Made by a program: the position numbers and the translations under genes. Below the pieces are notes generated by a model, which saw only the letters and a list, made by a program, of their open reading frames with translations, was not told the DNA's origin and searched no databases. Shown here one piece after another: positions 49,711 to 59,376 of a stretch of 64,000 nt of DNA (positions are counted from its first letter, which is position 1; the number at the start of each line of letters is the position of its first letter). The DNA comes from Pseudomonas grandcourensis (GTDB taxonomy: Bacteria > Pseudomonadota > Gammaproteobacteria > Pseudomonadales > Pseudomonadaceae): contig NZ_CP150919.1 in the NCBI RefSeq assembly GCF_039909015.1, positions 6,300,501 to 6,364,500 of the forward strand, given 5' to 3'.

Positions 49711-50529
49711 ATGCCTTTGATCACGCAGTTAATCGCCGTGCTTGTCTTCACTTGCCTGAGCCTCACCGCCCGGGGCGAGAAGCTGCGCATTGTCACGGAA
49801 CCGTGGGCACCCTACGTATACGAAGACAACAACGGCAGATCCCTGGGCCTGGACTACGAAACCACTGCCATTGTCTTCAAGCGCCTGGGCATCGAAGTGG
49901 AGTGGCAATTCCTGCCATGGAAACGCTGCCTGTCGATGCTGGAGTCAGGCCAGGCCGACGGCGCGCTGGACATCTTTCACAGCGACGAACGCGATGCGAC
50001 CCTGCTCTACCCCAGCGAACCGCTCTCGGAAGTCCAGTTCGTGATGTTCTACGCCAATGAACGACCCCATCCGTTTCGCACCCTCGATGACTTGCAAGGC
50101 CTGACCATCGGCACCTCGCCGGGTTACCTGTACAGCAAGGATTTCAGCGATTCGACGCTGTTCACCCGCGAGCCGGCCCCCACCCATGAAGCCAACTTCG
50201 GCAAACTGGTACGCGGGCGGATTGACCTGCTGATTACCGATCGCCGCGTCGGCCAGCATTTGCTCGACGAACTGGGCATCCGCGACAAGATCACCGAAAA
50301 CCCCACGATCATCAGCCAACAAAGCCAGTTTCTCGCGGTGCGGCGCAATGCGGGCATGGATCTGCTGGTGCAGCGTTTCGGCGCCGAACTCAAGCGTTTC
50401 AAACGCGAGCCCGCCTACGCTGAACTGAGTGCCCGCTACGGCGCGGAACCGGCAGCCAGCGTGAAGACTGAAAAAACCACGGTTGCCACGGAAAAAACCG
50501 TTGAGCAGCAGGAAAGCGGCGCGCAGTGA
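49711..50529 (+). CDS. orphan periplasmic solute-binding protein, family 3
   Basis: A 272-aa protein with a signal peptide (LIAVLVFTCLSLTARGEKL, cleavage near residue 22) and a family 3 binding domain: IVTEPWAPYVYEDNNGRSLGLDYETTAIVFKRLGIEVEW, SGQADGALDIFHSDERD, LQGLTIGTSPGYLYSKDF. The last 30 residues are a low-complexity KTEKTTVATEKTVEQQESG tail. No permease genes are adjacent, so it may be a sensor or pair with a distant transporter. Ribosome site weak. Confidence 0.78.
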   Translation: MPLITQLIAVLVFTCLSLTARGEKLRIVTEPWAPYVYEDNNGRSLGLDYETTAIVFKRLGIEVEWQFLPWKRCLSMLESGQADGALDIFHSDERDATLLYPSEPLSEVQFVMFYANERPHPFRTLDDLQGLTIGTSPGYLYSKDFSDSTLFTREPAPTHEANFGKLVRGRIDLLITDRRVGQHLLDELGIRDKITENPTIISQQSQFLAVRRNAGMDLLVQRFGAELKRFKREPAYAELSARYGAEPAASVKTEKTTVATEKTVEQQESGAQ

Positions 50530-50538
50530 TAGCTCTGT

Positions 50539-50752
50539 TATACTCCGGCCTTCCCGCCAGGCTCACGCCCGGACGCTCGGAATCGTTAAAGGCATCTCAA
50601 CCCCGCTACTGCGCAGCTTTCAGCCCGCGCGAGCGCTTGCAGACGAGCCTTCGAGACCCAGCAGGACCGGACGGGATTGCGTCCTCTTAAACGCCATTCG
50701 CGCCAGGCAAGACTCCCATTGGGCCAAGCCCTAACTTAAAACAGGATTACTC
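50539..50752 (+). promoter_or_regulatory. promoter and long 5' leader of rhlE
   Basis: TATACT (50539-50544) preceded by TGT forms an extended -10 element; no good -35 is seen. The leader of about 200 bases has GC-rich segments (GGCTCACGCCCGGACGCTCGG) able to fold, and ends with ACAGGA before the ATG. DEAD-box helicase mRNAs often have structured autoregulated leaders; that is inference here. Confidence 0.45.
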
Positions 50753-52621
50753 ATGTCCTTTGCTTCCCTCGGTCTCTCCGAGGCTTTAGTCCGCGCCATC
50801 GAGGCAGCGGGCTATACCGAGCCTACTCCGGTGCAACAGCGGGCCATTCCCGCCGTGTTGCAAGGTCGCGACCTGATGGTCGCGGCACAGACAGGTACTG
50901 GTAAAACCGGCGGTTTCGCCCTTCCGATCCTGGAGCGGCTGTTCCCCAATGGTCACCCGGACAAATCCCAGCGTCACGGCCCGCGCCAACCGCGCGTACT
51001 GGTCCTGACCCCGACTCGCGAACTCGCAGCCCAAGTGCATGAAAGCTTCAAGGTCTATGCCCGTGACCTGAAGTTCGTCAGCGCCTGCATCTTCGGCGGT
51101 GTCGGCATGAACCCGCAGGTTCAGGCCATGTCCCGTGGCGTAGACGTGCTGGTGGCCTGCCCTGGCCGCCTGCTCGACCTGGCCGGCCAAGGCAGCGTCG
51201 ATCTGTCCCACGTGGAAATCCTCGTGCTGGACGAAGCCGACCGCATGCTCGACATGGGCTTCGTCCATGACGTGAAAAAGGTCCTGGCCCGTCTGCCGGC
51301 CAAACGCCAGAACCTGCTGTTCTCGGCGACCTTCTCCAAGGACATCACCGACCTCGCCGGCAAGCTGCTGCACAATCCGGAACGCATCGAAGTCACGCCG
51401 CCGAACACCACGGTCGAGCGTATCGAACAGCGCGTATTCCGCCTGCCGGCCAGCCACAAGCGTTCGCTGCTGGCGCACCTGATCACCGCCGGTGCCTGGG
51501 AACAAGTGTTGGTGTTCACCCGCACCAAGCACGGCGCCAACCGCCTGGCCGAGTACCTGGACAAGCATGGCCTGAGCGCCGTCGCGATTCACGGCAACAA
51601 GAGCCAGAACGCCCGCACCAAAGCCCTGGCCGACTTCAAGGCCGGTGAAGTGCGCATCCTGGTCGCCACCGACATCGCCGCTCGCGGTCTGGACATCGAC
51701 CAGTTGCCTCACGTGGTCAACTTCGAACTGCCGAACGTCGATGAAGACTACGTGCACCGCATCGGCCGTACCGGCCGTGCCGGTCGTTCGGGCGAGGCGA
51801 TTTCGCTGGTCGCCCCGGACGAAGAAAAACTGCTGAAAAGCATCGAGCGCATGACCAGGCAGAAAATCGCCGACGGCGACCTGATGGGCTTCGATGCCAG
51901 CGCCGTGGAAGCCGAGAAACCTGAAGTGCGCGAGCGTCCGGACATGCGTAACCCACGCAATCCACGTGGCCCGCGCGGCGACGGTCCGAACGGCAGCGGT
52001 GGCGGCGGCGGTCGCAAGGACAAAGGCAAGGACAAGGGCAAGGAAAAACCGGCCGGCGAACGCGGCGAGCGCCCTGCCCGTCAGCAGAAGCCACGTGAAG
52101 GCACTCCGGCTCGCGAACAGCGCCCGTCGCAGCCTCCTCGTGCCGCCTCTGATCGTGCCCCGGACGAGTTCCTGGATGACGATATCGATAACTTCGGTAA
52201 CCGCGTCGACTACGTACCGCAGCAGAAACCTGCTCAAGGCCGCGGTCGCCGTCCGGGTGCTCCGGCACAAGGCACTGCGGCAGGTTCGGGCGCTCCACGT
52301 TCCGGCAAACCACAAGGTCGCCAGAACGGTCCGCGCAACAGCGATGGCGCCAGCACCGGCACCCCACCGGCCAAGCGTAGCGGTCCTCGCAGTGGCGCAC
52401 CGCGCGACGGCCAGGCCCGCCGCGAAGACTCGCGCGATCGCCGCCCGGCCCGTGACGACCAGCCGCGTTCGGAGCCAGCCGTACAGAACCCGCGCGGTCC
52501 CGCGCCGAAGATCATGCACAAGGAGTCGAAGGCTGACCGCTTCCCGACACCAGAGCAGCTGGATCAACTGCCAAGCCGTCCTCGTGGTGAGAAACCAGCG
52601 CTGCTGACCCGCAATCGCTGA
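50753..52621 (+). CDS. rhlE: DEAD-box RNA helicase RhlE type
   Basis: A 622-aa helicase. Domain 1: [11 protein letters not shown] (Q motif), [38 protein letters not shown]; domain 2: [44 protein letters not shown]. From about residue 385 a disordered tail of some 235 residues is rich in Arg, Gly, Pro, Lys and Gln ([20 protein letters not shown]...), a type that binds RNA and promotes condensate formation. Likely acts in RNA decay or ribosome assembly. The gene order matches P. aeruginosa PA0428. Confidence 0.9.
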   Translation: MSFASLGLSEALVRAIEAAGYTEPTPVQQRAIPAVLQGRDLMVAAQTGTGKTGGFALPILERLFPNGHPDKSQRHGPRQPRVLVLTPTRELAAQVHESFKVYARDLKFVSACIFGGVGMNPQVQAMSRGVDVLVACPGRLLDLAGQGSVDLSHVEILVLDEADRMLDMGFVHDVKKVLARLPAKRQNLLFSATFSKDITDLAGKLLHNPERIEVTPPNTTVERIEQRVFRLPASHKRSLLAHLITAGAWEQVLVFTRTKHGANRLAEYLDKHGLSAVAIHGNKSQNARTKALADFKAGEVRILVATDIAARGLDIDQLPHVVNFELPNVDEDYVHRIGRTGRAGRSGEAISLVAPDEEKLLKSIERMTRQKIADGDLMGFDASAVEAEKPEVRERPDMRNPRNPRGPRGDGPNGSGGGGGRKDKGKDKGKEKPAGERGERPARQQKPREGTPAREQRPSQPPRAASDRAPDEFLDDDIDNFGNRVDYVPQQKPAQGRGRRPGAPAQGTAAGSGAPRSGKPQGRQNGPRNSDGASTGTPPAKRSGPRSGAPRDGQARREDSRDRRPARDDQPRSEPAVQNPRGPAPKIMHKESKADRFPTPEQLDQLPSRPRGEKPALLTRNR

Positions 52622-52636
52622 GTTATCGCTGAAATG

Positions 52637-52672
52637 AAAATGCCCCGGTTCGAAAGAGCCGGGGCATTTTTT
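52637..52672 (+). terminator. rho-independent terminator of rhlE
   Basis: AAAATGCCCCGG (52637-52648) pairs with CCGGGGCATTTT (52659-52670), followed by more T, 15 bases after the stop. Confidence 0.93.
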
Positions 52673-52726
52673 ATGGCTGACCAATTACCTGTGGGTTTGC
52701 ATTGCCTGGCAGATTACGTACGCCAA

Positions 52727-52766
52727 TAAAAAACGCCCCTGATCTTTCGATCAGGGGCGCTTTTGT
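52727..52766 (-). terminator. terminator of the yceI operon (bidirectional)
   Basis: CGCCCCTGATC (52734-52744) and GATCAGGGGCG (52749-52759) with loop TTTC; six A on the left give a T-tract for the minus strand and four T on the right serve the plus strand. Confidence 0.92.
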
Positions 52767-52779
52767 GTCAGAGCGAAAG

Positions 52780-53373
52780 TTATTTCGCTTTAACACCTTC
52801 AAACGTGACGTACAGATCAACTGCGTCGGACTGTGGACCCAGGTCCATCATCTTGCCGAAATCGGAACGCTTGATGCTGGTAGTACCCTCGAAGCCTGCA
52901 CGGTAGCCGCCCCATGGATCCTTGCCTTCACCCAGGAAAGTGGCCTTGACCACGACTGGCTTGGTAACGCCGGCAATCGTCAGGTCGCCGCTCACGTCAG
53001 CAGTGTCTTTGCCAGCGGCGTTTTTGCCAGTGGATTTAACGCTGGTGGACTTGAAAGTAGCCTTGGGGAAATCAGCCACTTTCAGGAAGTCTTTGCTGGA
53101 GATGTGCTTGTCACGTTCAGCGTTGTTGGTGAAGACGCTGGCGGTGTTCACGTTGAACTCGATCTTGCTGTCTTCAGGCTTGGCAGCGTCGAAGCTGAAC
53201 TTGCCGTCAAGGTCCTTGAAGGTACCGGTGATGTAGCTGTAGCCCAGGTGGCTGATCTTGAAGTTGACGAAGGCGTGCTGGCCTTCCTTGTCGACGGTGT
53301 AGTCAGCCGCCATCACATTGGCAGACAGAACAGCAGAACCGATTGCCAGAGCGGCGAGAGTCTTTTTCAACAT
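52780..53373 (-). CDS. YceI-family periplasmic lipocalin-like protein
   Basis: A 197-aa protein with a signal peptide ([21 protein letters not shown], cleavage near 23) and the YceI beta-barrel: [30 protein letters not shown] at the N-terminus and [22 protein letters not shown] centrally. Relatives bind polyprenoid lipids such as ubiquinone precursors. It follows the cytochrome b561 gene by 32 bp, so both are one operon, as at P. aeruginosa PA0422-PA0423 (pasP). Confidence 0.9.
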   Translation of the reverse strand: MLKKTLAALAIGSAVLSANVMAADYTVDKEGQHAFVNFKISHLGYSYITGTFKDLDGKFSFDAAKPEDSKIEFNVNTASVFTNNAERDKHISSKDFLKVADFPKATFKSTSVKSTGKNAAGKDTADVSGDLTIAGVTKPVVVKATFLGEGKDPWGGYRAGFEGTTSIKRSDFGKMMDLGPQSDAVDLYVTFEGVKAK

Positions 53374-53405
53374 GCTTTGTTTTCCTTGGGAGTCGAGGTT
53401 GAACT

Positions 53406-53957
53406 TCAGGCTTTGCGACCCAGCATTCGCTTGAGGGTCACATCACGGTCGATAAAGTGGTGCTTCAATGCTGCCAACGCATGGAGGCCGGAAAAAATTA
53501 CCAGCACCCACGCCAGGTAGAGGTGAATCGCACCGGCGTTATCTGCCTGGTCCGGCAGTCCGGAAACCAGGGCAGGCACTTCAAACCAGTCAAACACCGG
53601 AATCCCGGCACCTTCTGCGGTGGAAATCAGGTAACCGGCAATCATCACAGCGAACAGACAGAGATACAGAAAGGCATGGCCGAGCATGGCACCCAGACGC
53701 GTCATGCGGCTGTAACTGGCCAGGGTGGGCGGCGGCGGGCTGATGAAGCGCCACAACACGCGCAATACCATGACCCCTAGCAGGATCAAGCCAATGCTCT
53801 TGTGCAGATCCGGCCCCGACTTGCGCCACGGGTCGTAATAGCCGAGGCCGACCATCCACAGCCCGAGGGCGAATAAACCGAACACGGCCAGTGCCACGCC
53901 CCAGTGCATGAAGATGCTGACCCAGCCGTAGCGGGAGGTAGAGTTACGTAGCTGCAT
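53406..53957 (-). CDS. cytochrome b561
   Basis: A 183-aa inner-membrane dihaem cytochrome with four hydrophobic helices. Haem-ligand histidines are in [14 protein letters not shown] (helix 1), [12 protein letters not shown] (helix 2), and [28 protein letters not shown] (helices 4 and end). It would pass electrons between quinol and a periplasmic acceptor, perhaps superoxide. It leads the operon with yceI. Confidence 0.9.
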   Translation of the reverse strand: MQLRNSTSRYGWVSIFMHWGVALAVFGLFALGLWMVGLGYYDPWRKSGPDLHKSIGLILLGVMVLRVLWRFISPPPPTLASYSRMTRLGAMLGHAFLYLCLFAVMIAGYLISTAEGAGIPVFDWFEVPALVSGLPDQADNAGAIHLYLAWVLVIFSGLHALAALKHHFIDRDVTLKRMLGRKA

Positions 53958-53988
53958 TGCCTAGATCCCTGTAAGTGCTGGCCCAAGA

Positions 53989-54012
53989 CTATCGAGTTAT
54001 CTATCGAATTAA
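53989..54012. promoter_or_regulatory. 12-bp tandem repeat upstream of cytochrome b561
   Basis: CTATCGAGTTAT and CTATCGAATTAA are adjacent and match at 10 of 12 bases; a third TATCGA lies near 54035. They are 32-55 bp before the start codon, in the promoter region. Regulator unknown. Confidence 0.35.
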
Positions 54013-54156
54013 AGCGGAAAATTTTGCTTTGAAATATCGAGAAATACGATCAAGAGTCTGAAACAGGCGAGTTAAGAAAAGATTAAAGGCCAATGTGTGT
54101 ACAAAAATGTAGCCCAATTCAACAACACTTCTTACCAAAGGTTTATTCGATTGTGT

Positions 54157-54208
54157 GCCCGGATTTCTCCGGGCATAAAAAAACGCGGCATTTACGCCGC
54201 GTTTTTTT
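54157..54208. terminator. tandem hairpins ending the amine oxidase transcript
   Basis: First stem for the minus strand: CGCGGC/GCCGCG (54184-54201) with seven A and seven T flanks, a terminator on both strands. A second perfect stem, GCCCGG/CCGGGC, lies at 54157-54174. They lie 15 bases after the amine oxidase stop. Confidence 0.88.
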
Positions 54209-54222
54209 GATCCCGGGGCTTA

Positions 54223-55959
54223 TTACGCCTTGGTATCCGTTGCCGGGGTGGCAGCCGGTTTCTTCGCCGGTTCGGTTTTCTTGGCCGGTGCCTTGGCCGG
54301 GGCTTTTTTCGCCTCGGTCTTGGCAGCCGGTTTCGCCGGAGCCTTCTTGGCCGGCTCGGCTTTTACCGGGGTTGCTGGCTTCGGTGCTTCGACGGGAGCC
54401 GGTGCAACGGCCGGAGCGGCTGCTGGCGCAGGAGCAGGTGCTACCGGCTCAGGTACCTTGACTGGCTCCGGCTTCTTCTCGTCATCCGAGCCGCCGAACA
54501 GGTTGCTGAAGAAATTGCCTTTCTTCGCCACCACCGCACCAGCGCCCGCCGCTGCGGCAGCCGGACCCACTTTCGCCGGTTCGAACGACTTGCCCGCCGC
54601 CAGGTCTTCAACCTGGCTGGCTGCACGTTGACCGGTGCGCAGCGCGCCTTCCAGGGTGCCTGGATACAGGGTGTCGGTGTGTTCGCCAGCGAAGGCTACG
54701 CGCTGAATCGGGCGTTCCCACAGGCGCCAGAACTTGCTGATCTGGCCCGGACCGAAGGCCAGGTAGGCGCCGCCAGTCGACGGGTCGGTGCTGTAGCGAC
54801 GGATTTCATAACCAGTGAACGAACCGCGAGCCTGTGGATAGAACGCGTGCAAACGGATCAACACCTGATCGACCATCTGCTTGTCGCCGAATGCCTGCAT
54901 CACCCGCGCGTTGTCGCCGGACAGGTTGATCACCACGTTGGCGCCACCCTTCAGGGCAGGCTCGATCCACAACATGCCAAGGCCGGTGTTGCTGAAGATT
55001 TCGCCAGACATGCGCGCCTTGGGCTCCCATACCGGCGTCTTGAACTTCAGCATGATCTGATCGCGCCAGCCGTAGTTGGTGCCCTTGATCGCCGCCATGT
55101 GCTGGGCGTCCAGCGCCGGGGTCATCTGGATCTTGTTCAGGGCGCGCAGTGGCACGGCCAATACAACGTAGTCAGCCTTATAAGCGACACTGTCGACTTT
55201 GACGGTCACGCCGTCCTTGTCCTGAATGATCGACGAGACCGGGGAGCTGGTCTTGATGGTTTTCAGCTGTTTGACCAGGGCCTGGGCCAGCACCGGGCTG
55301 CCACCGACCAGGCGCGAAGCACGCAGGTCACGATCGGAGACGCCACGGTAGACGCGGCCCTGCTGCGCGAAGTACAGCAGCGACAAGCGCGAAGGCTCGT
55401 CGTAGCGGGTACGGATCTGCTGGTTGATCAACTGGCGGGCGGTGGCCGGCAGGTTCTGCTTGTCGAGCCAGCTCGACACGTTCATCTGGTCCAGCGCATG
55501 CAGCGTGTTGTTGGCGGCCGGGTTCTGCGGGTCGTCAATCGAGCGCGCCAGATCGTCCACGGTCTTGTCGAAACGCTTGAGCGCCTCGGCGGTGGCCGGC
55601 TGCTTGGTCGCCAGGTCGGCGGCGGAGAAATACTCGCCATCGATCAGGTAGCCTGGGGTCCGCACGAACTCAGGGGCTGGCGTGGTGCTCAGCTTGAAGG
55701 TCGATACGTACTTGTTCAGCACCGGCTGGACCTTGTCGTTGCCGATCCACTCGCTGGTGGCCATGCCGGAGCGACCGCCCAGGCTCGACTTGGCTTCCAG
55801 CAGGGTGACCTGCCAGCCCTTGTTCTGCAGCTCATACGCGGCAGTCAGGCCCGACAGGCCGCCGCCGATCACGATCGCGGTTTTATCCTTGGCCAGCGCA
55901 GACACGCTGAACAGCCCCAACATCACCAGCGCACAGGCGCGCAGCCAACCGACAGACAT
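54223..55959 (-). CDS. exported flavin amine oxidase-like protein with Lys/Ala/Pro tail
   Basis: A 578-aa protein: Sec-type signal peptide (1-23, LVMLGLFSVSALA), FAD fold IVIGGGLSGLTAAYELQNKGWQVTLLEA (29-56), GGRSG and the C-terminal flavin block RVAFAGEHTDTLYPGTLEGALRTGQRAA typical of monoamine oxidase-like enzymes. After about residue 475 comes a low-complexity tail with repeated PAKKAPAKPAAK-like units. The substrate is unknown. The position between cytochrome b561 and bioA matches P. aeruginosa PA0421; the tail resembles AlgP/histone H1-like sequence. CCGGAG precedes the ATG. Confidence 0.82.
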   Translation of the reverse strand: MSVGWLRACALVMLGLFSVSALAKDKTAIVIGGGLSGLTAAYELQNKGWQVTLLEAKSSLGGRSGMATSEWIGNDKVQPVLNKYVSTFKLSTTPAPEFVRTPGYLIDGEYFSAADLATKQPATAEALKRFDKTVDDLARSIDDPQNPAANNTLHALDQMNVSSWLDKQNLPATARQLINQQIRTRYDEPSRLSLLYFAQQGRVYRGVSDRDLRASRLVGGSPVLAQALVKQLKTIKTSSPVSSIIQDKDGVTVKVDSVAYKADYVVLAVPLRALNKIQMTPALDAQHMAAIKGTNYGWRDQIMLKFKTPVWEPKARMSGEIFSNTGLGMLWIEPALKGGANVVINLSGDNARVMQAFGDKQMVDQVLIRLHAFYPQARGSFTGYEIRRYSTDPSTGGAYLAFGPGQISKFWRLWERPIQRVAFAGEHTDTLYPGTLEGALRTGQRAASQVEDLAAGKSFEPAKVGPAAAAAGAGAVVAKKGNFFSNLFGGSDDEKKPEPVKVPEPVAPAPAPAAAPAVAPAPVEAPKPATPVKAEPAKKAPAKPAAKTEAKKAPAKAPAKKTEPAKKPAATPATDTKA

Positions 55960-56182
55960 TCAGCGAACTCCGGAATCACACGAGGAAAACAGCAGTTTTT
56001 GCGAGCCAGACGGCTCAAGAACCGCGAAGGATACGTCAGCCTTCAGACGCCCGCCAGCAACGTCTATCGGCCTGTACAAAGTAGCTCATTCGACACAATG
56101 GGTTGTCCCCGTGGCACGCATTGCATAGGCTTGCGCGATTGTTTGTCCGCGCTTGTCTCGGACCGCCTCCAGGAGAGTGAAA

Positions 56183-57589
56183 ATGGGCCTGAATAATCAG
56201 TGGATGCAACGCGATCTCGCCGTGTTGTGGCATCCCTGCACCCAGATGAAAGATCACGAACAACTGCCGCTGATCCCGATCAAGCGTGGGGAAGGCGTGT
56301 GGCTGGAAGACTTCGAAGGCAAGCGCTACCTCGATGCGGTCAGCTCCTGGTGGGTCAATGTGTTCGGCCACGCCAACCCGCGGATCAACCAGCGCATCAA
56401 GGACCAGGTCGACCAGCTCGAACATGTGATCCTTGCCGGCTTCAGTCATCAACCGGTGATCGAGTTGTCCGAGCGCCTGGTGAAGATGACGCCGGAAGGC
56501 CTGACCCGGTGCTTCTACGCCGATAACGGGTCGTCCTGCATCGAAGTCGCGCTGAAAATGAGCTTTCACTACTGGCTCAATCGCGATCAGCCGAACAAGA
56601 AGCGCTTCGTCACCCTGACCAACAGCTACCACGGCGAAACCATGGCGGCGATGTCTGTGGGTGACGTGCCGCTGTTCACCGAGACCTACAAAGCGCTGTT
56701 GATGGACACCATCAAGGTGCCGAGCCCGGACTGCTACCTGCGCCCCGACGGCATGAGCTGGGAAGAACACTCGCGCAACATGTTCGCCGCCATGGAGCAG
56801 ACCCTGGCCGAAAACCACGACACGGTCGCGGCGGTGATCGTCGAGCCGCTGATCCAGGGCGCCGGTGGCATGCGCATGTACCACCCGGTGTACCTCAAGC
56901 TGCTGCGAGAAGCCTGTGACCGCTACGGCGTGCACCTGATCCACGACGAAATCGCCGTCGGCTTCGGCCGCACCGGGACGATGTTCGCCTGCGAACAGGC
57001 CGGCATCCGCCCTGATTTCCTGTGCCTGTCCAAGGCCCTGACCGGTGGCTATCTGCCGCTGGCGGCGTGCATGACCACCGATGAGGTCTACAGCGCCTTC
57101 TACGACGACTACCCGACCCTGCGCGCCTTCCTGCACTCCCACAGTTACACCGGCAACCCGCTGGCGTGCGCGGCGGCCCTGGCGACCCTGGATATTTTCG
57201 AAGAAGACAACGTCATCGAGAACAACAAGGCCCTGGCCCAGCGCATGGCTTCGTCGACGGCGCATCTGGTCAACCACCCGAACGTGTCCGAAGTGCGCCA
57301 GACCGGCATGGTGCTGGCCATCGAGATGGTCAAGGACAAGGCCAGCAAGGAAGCTTATCCGTGGCAGGAACGTCGCGGCCTGAAGGTGTTCCAGCACGCC
57401 CTGGAGCGCGGTGCTTTACTACGTCCGTTGGGCAGCGTGGTGTATTTCCTGCCGCCGTATGTGATTACCCCGGAGCAGATCGACTTCCTTGCCGAAGTGG
57501 CCAGCGAAGGGATCGACATTGCAACCCGTGACAGCGTCAGCGTGGCAGTGCCGAAGGACTTCCACCCGGGGTTCCGTGATCCGGGTTGA
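56183..57589 (+). CDS. bioA: adenosylmethionine-8-amino-7-oxononanoate aminotransferase
   Basis: PLP-dependent class III aminotransferase of 468 aa for biotin synthesis: makes 7,8-diaminopelargonate using SAM as amino donor. Seen: LWHPCTQMKDHEQLPLIPI and AVSSWWVNVFGH at the N-terminus, YADNGSSCIEVALKM, LIHDEIAVGFGRTGTMFACE with the cofactor Asp and LSKALTGGYLPLAA with the PLP lysine. AGGAGA precedes the ATG at 56183. It is isolated from other bio genes, as in P. aeruginosa PA0420. Confidence 0.93.
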   Translation: MGLNNQWMQRDLAVLWHPCTQMKDHEQLPLIPIKRGEGVWLEDFEGKRYLDAVSSWWVNVFGHANPRINQRIKDQVDQLEHVILAGFSHQPVIELSERLVKMTPEGLTRCFYADNGSSCIEVALKMSFHYWLNRDQPNKKRFVTLTNSYHGETMAAMSVGDVPLFTETYKALLMDTIKVPSPDCYLRPDGMSWEEHSRNMFAAMEQTLAENHDTVAAVIVEPLIQGAGGMRMYHPVYLKLLREACDRYGVHLIHDEIAVGFGRTGTMFACEQAGIRPDFLCLSKALTGGYLPLAACMTTDEVYSAFYDDYPTLRAFLHSHSYTGNPLACAAALATLDIFEEDNVIENNKALAQRMASSTAHLVNHPNVSEVRQTGMVLAIEMVKDKASKEAYPWQERRGLKVFQHALERGALLRPLGSVVYFLPPYVITPEQIDFLAEVASEGIDIATRDSVSVAVPKDFHPGFRDPG

Positions 57590-57648
57590 TACCCGATACC
57601 GTTCCCTCGCCACAAATGCGATTCCGATCCAATTTTTAGAGACCCAGC

Positions 57649-58368
57649 ATGAGACTGTCCCGCTTCTTTATCGACGCCCCCCTGAGCATCGGCGAGCACG
57701 AGTTGCCCGAAGCCCAGGCCCATTACATCAGCCGCGTGCTGCGCATGGCCGAGGGCGATGCGTTGCAGTTGTTCGACGGTTCGGGCCAGGAGTTTCGCGC
57801 CAGGCTGGTCGACGTCGGCAAAAAACGCGTCGTGGTGCAGATCGATGAAAGCTTCGCCGGGCAGGTCGAGTCGCCGCTGCAAATCCACCTCGGCCAGGGC
57901 CTGTCCCGGGGCGAGCGCATGGACTGGGCGATCCAGAAAGCCACGGAACTGGGCGCCACTGAAATCACCCCGATCTTCACCGAGCGCTGCGAAGTCCGGC
58001 TCAAGGACGAGCGCGCCGACAAACGCCTGCTGCACTGGCGCCAGGTGGCGATCAGCGCATGCGAACAGTGCGGTCGCTCGCAAGTGCCGGTGATTCATCC
58101 GCCGCTGTTGCTGGCCGACTGGTTGAAGCAGACGCAGGCTGAGTTGAAGCTGGTGCTGCATCCGGTGGCTGAGCCGCTGGTGAGCCATGCCAAACCTTCA
58201 AGTCTGGCATTCCTGATCGGTCCGGAGGGTGGTTTGTCCGATGCCGAAGTCGATCAGGCCAAGGCCGGCGGCTTCCATGCCGCCCGCCTCGGTCCACGTG
58301 TATTGCGCACTGAGACTGCGCCGGTAGTGGCATTGGCGGTGGCCCAGCAGCTTTGGGGTGATTTCTAA
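57649..58368 (+). CDS. rsmE: 16S rRNA m3U1498 methyltransferase
   Basis: SPOUT-class methyltransferase of 239 aa methylating U1498 of 16S rRNA. An N-terminal PUA-like domain (SRVLRMAEGDALQLFDGSGQEF) precedes the knotted domain with AIQKATELGATEITPIFTERCEV, HWRQVAISACEQCGRSQVP and the SAM loop LAFLIGPEGGLSDAEVDQA...RLGPRVLRTETAPV. It lies 59 bp after bioA on the same strand, a pair kept in P. aeruginosa. Confidence 0.95.
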   Translation: MRLSRFFIDAPLSIGEHELPEAQAHYISRVLRMAEGDALQLFDGSGQEFRARLVDVGKKRVVVQIDESFAGQVESPLQIHLGQGLSRGERMDWAIQKATELGATEITPIFTERCEVRLKDERADKRLLHWRQVAISACEQCGRSQVPVIHPPLLLADWLKQTQAELKLVLHPVAEPLVSHAKPSSLAFLIGPEGGLSDAEVDQAKAGGFHAARLGPRVLRTETAPVVALAVAQQLWGDF

Positions 58369-58374
58369 GGCCTC

Positions 58375-58398
58375 ATCGCGAGCAGGCTCGCTCCCACA
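58375..58398. repeat. family B REP, half element
   Basis: ATCGCGAGCAGGCTCGCTCC followed by CACA after rsmE; the partner arm near 58418 is decayed to TTCGCGATGG. Confidence 0.75.
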
Positions 58399-58444
58399 TT
58401 GAAATGCATTTTCCTGTTCGCGATGGCAGCACCCAGGTCTGGCG

Positions 58445-59347
58445 CTACTGCACCGGATCACTCACCGGCTTGGCAATGATCGCCTTGAGTTCGCTGGTCA
58501 TCGGGAACTCAAGGTTCAAACCCTTCGGCGGGATCGGCTGCTCGAACCAGCGCTTGTAGATGCCATTGATCTCGCCCGAGCTGTACAGATCCGCCAACGC
58601 GCCGTTGACCAGCGCCAGGAACTGCGGGTCGTCCTTGCGCACCATGCAACTGTAGATCTCCCGCGATTGCTCCTCCCCGACCACCACCCACTTGTGCGGG
58701 TCATTGGCCTTGGCACGCTCACCGTAGAGCAGCGCGTCGTCCATGTAGAACGCCACCGCCCGGCCTGATTGCAGCATCTGGAAGGCTTCGCCGTGGTCCT
58801 TGGCGCTGATCACGAACATGTCGATCTTGTGATCGACGTTGTAGCTTTTCAGGAAGCGCTCGTTGGTGGTGCCGGCGGTGGTCACCACGTTCTTGCCGCG
58901 CAGGTCGGCGAAGCTCTTGATCCCGCTGTCCTTCGCCGTCAGCAACTGGCCTTTGACGTAGATGAAGCCATAGGAGAAAGCCACCTGTTTCTGCCGTTCG
59001 GCGGTTACGCCGGTGGAGCCGCACTCCAGGTCCACGGTGCCGTTCTGCACCAGTGGAATGCGGGTCTGCGAGGTCACCAGGTTGTAGTTCACCTTCAAGT
59101 CCGGCAGCGCCAGTTGTTGCTGGATGCGCTCGACGATCTTGCCCGCCAGATCCACCGAGTAACCCATCGGCTTGCCGCTATGATCACCCACGTAGGAGAA
59201 CGGCACCGAAGCATCGCGATAGCCCAGGGTGATGCTGTTGGCGCTGGCGATCTTGCTCAGGGTGCCGGTCAGCGGCGCTTCATTGGCCTGAACCTGACTG
59301 CCGAGCAACAGGCCAAGCGTACAAGCGAGCAACGTGATTTTTTGCAT
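58445..59347 (-). CDS. amino acid-binding periplasmic protein (GltI-like)
   Basis: A 300-aa family 3 binding protein with signal peptide (LLACTLGLLLGSQVQANEA, cleavage near 22). SITLGYRDASVPFSYVGDHSGKPMGYSVDLAGKIVERI, DLECGSTGVTAERQKQVAFSYGF and VTTAGTTNERFLKSYN are typical of glutamate/aspartate-binding GltI/AatJ. No permease or ATPase genes follow. It starts 29 bp after ridA and ends the dadA-ridA unit, so its ligand may be a D-amino acid or one that feeds DadA. Confidence 0.85.
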   Translation of the reverse strand: MQKITLLACTLGLLLGSQVQANEAPLTGTLSKIASANSITLGYRDASVPFSYVGDHSGKPMGYSVDLAGKIVERIQQQLALPDLKVNYNLVTSQTRIPLVQNGTVDLECGSTGVTAERQKQVAFSYGFIYVKGQLLTAKDSGIKSFADLRGKNVVTTAGTTNERFLKSYNVDHKIDMFVISAKDHGEAFQMLQSGRAVAFYMDDALLYGERAKANDPHKWVVVGEEQSREIYSCMVRKDDPQFLALVNGALADLYSSGEINGIYKRWFEQPIPPKGLNLEFPMTSELKAIIAKPVSDPVQ

Positions 59348-59376
59348 TGTTATTCTCCGTTGTGGGTGTTGGTTTA

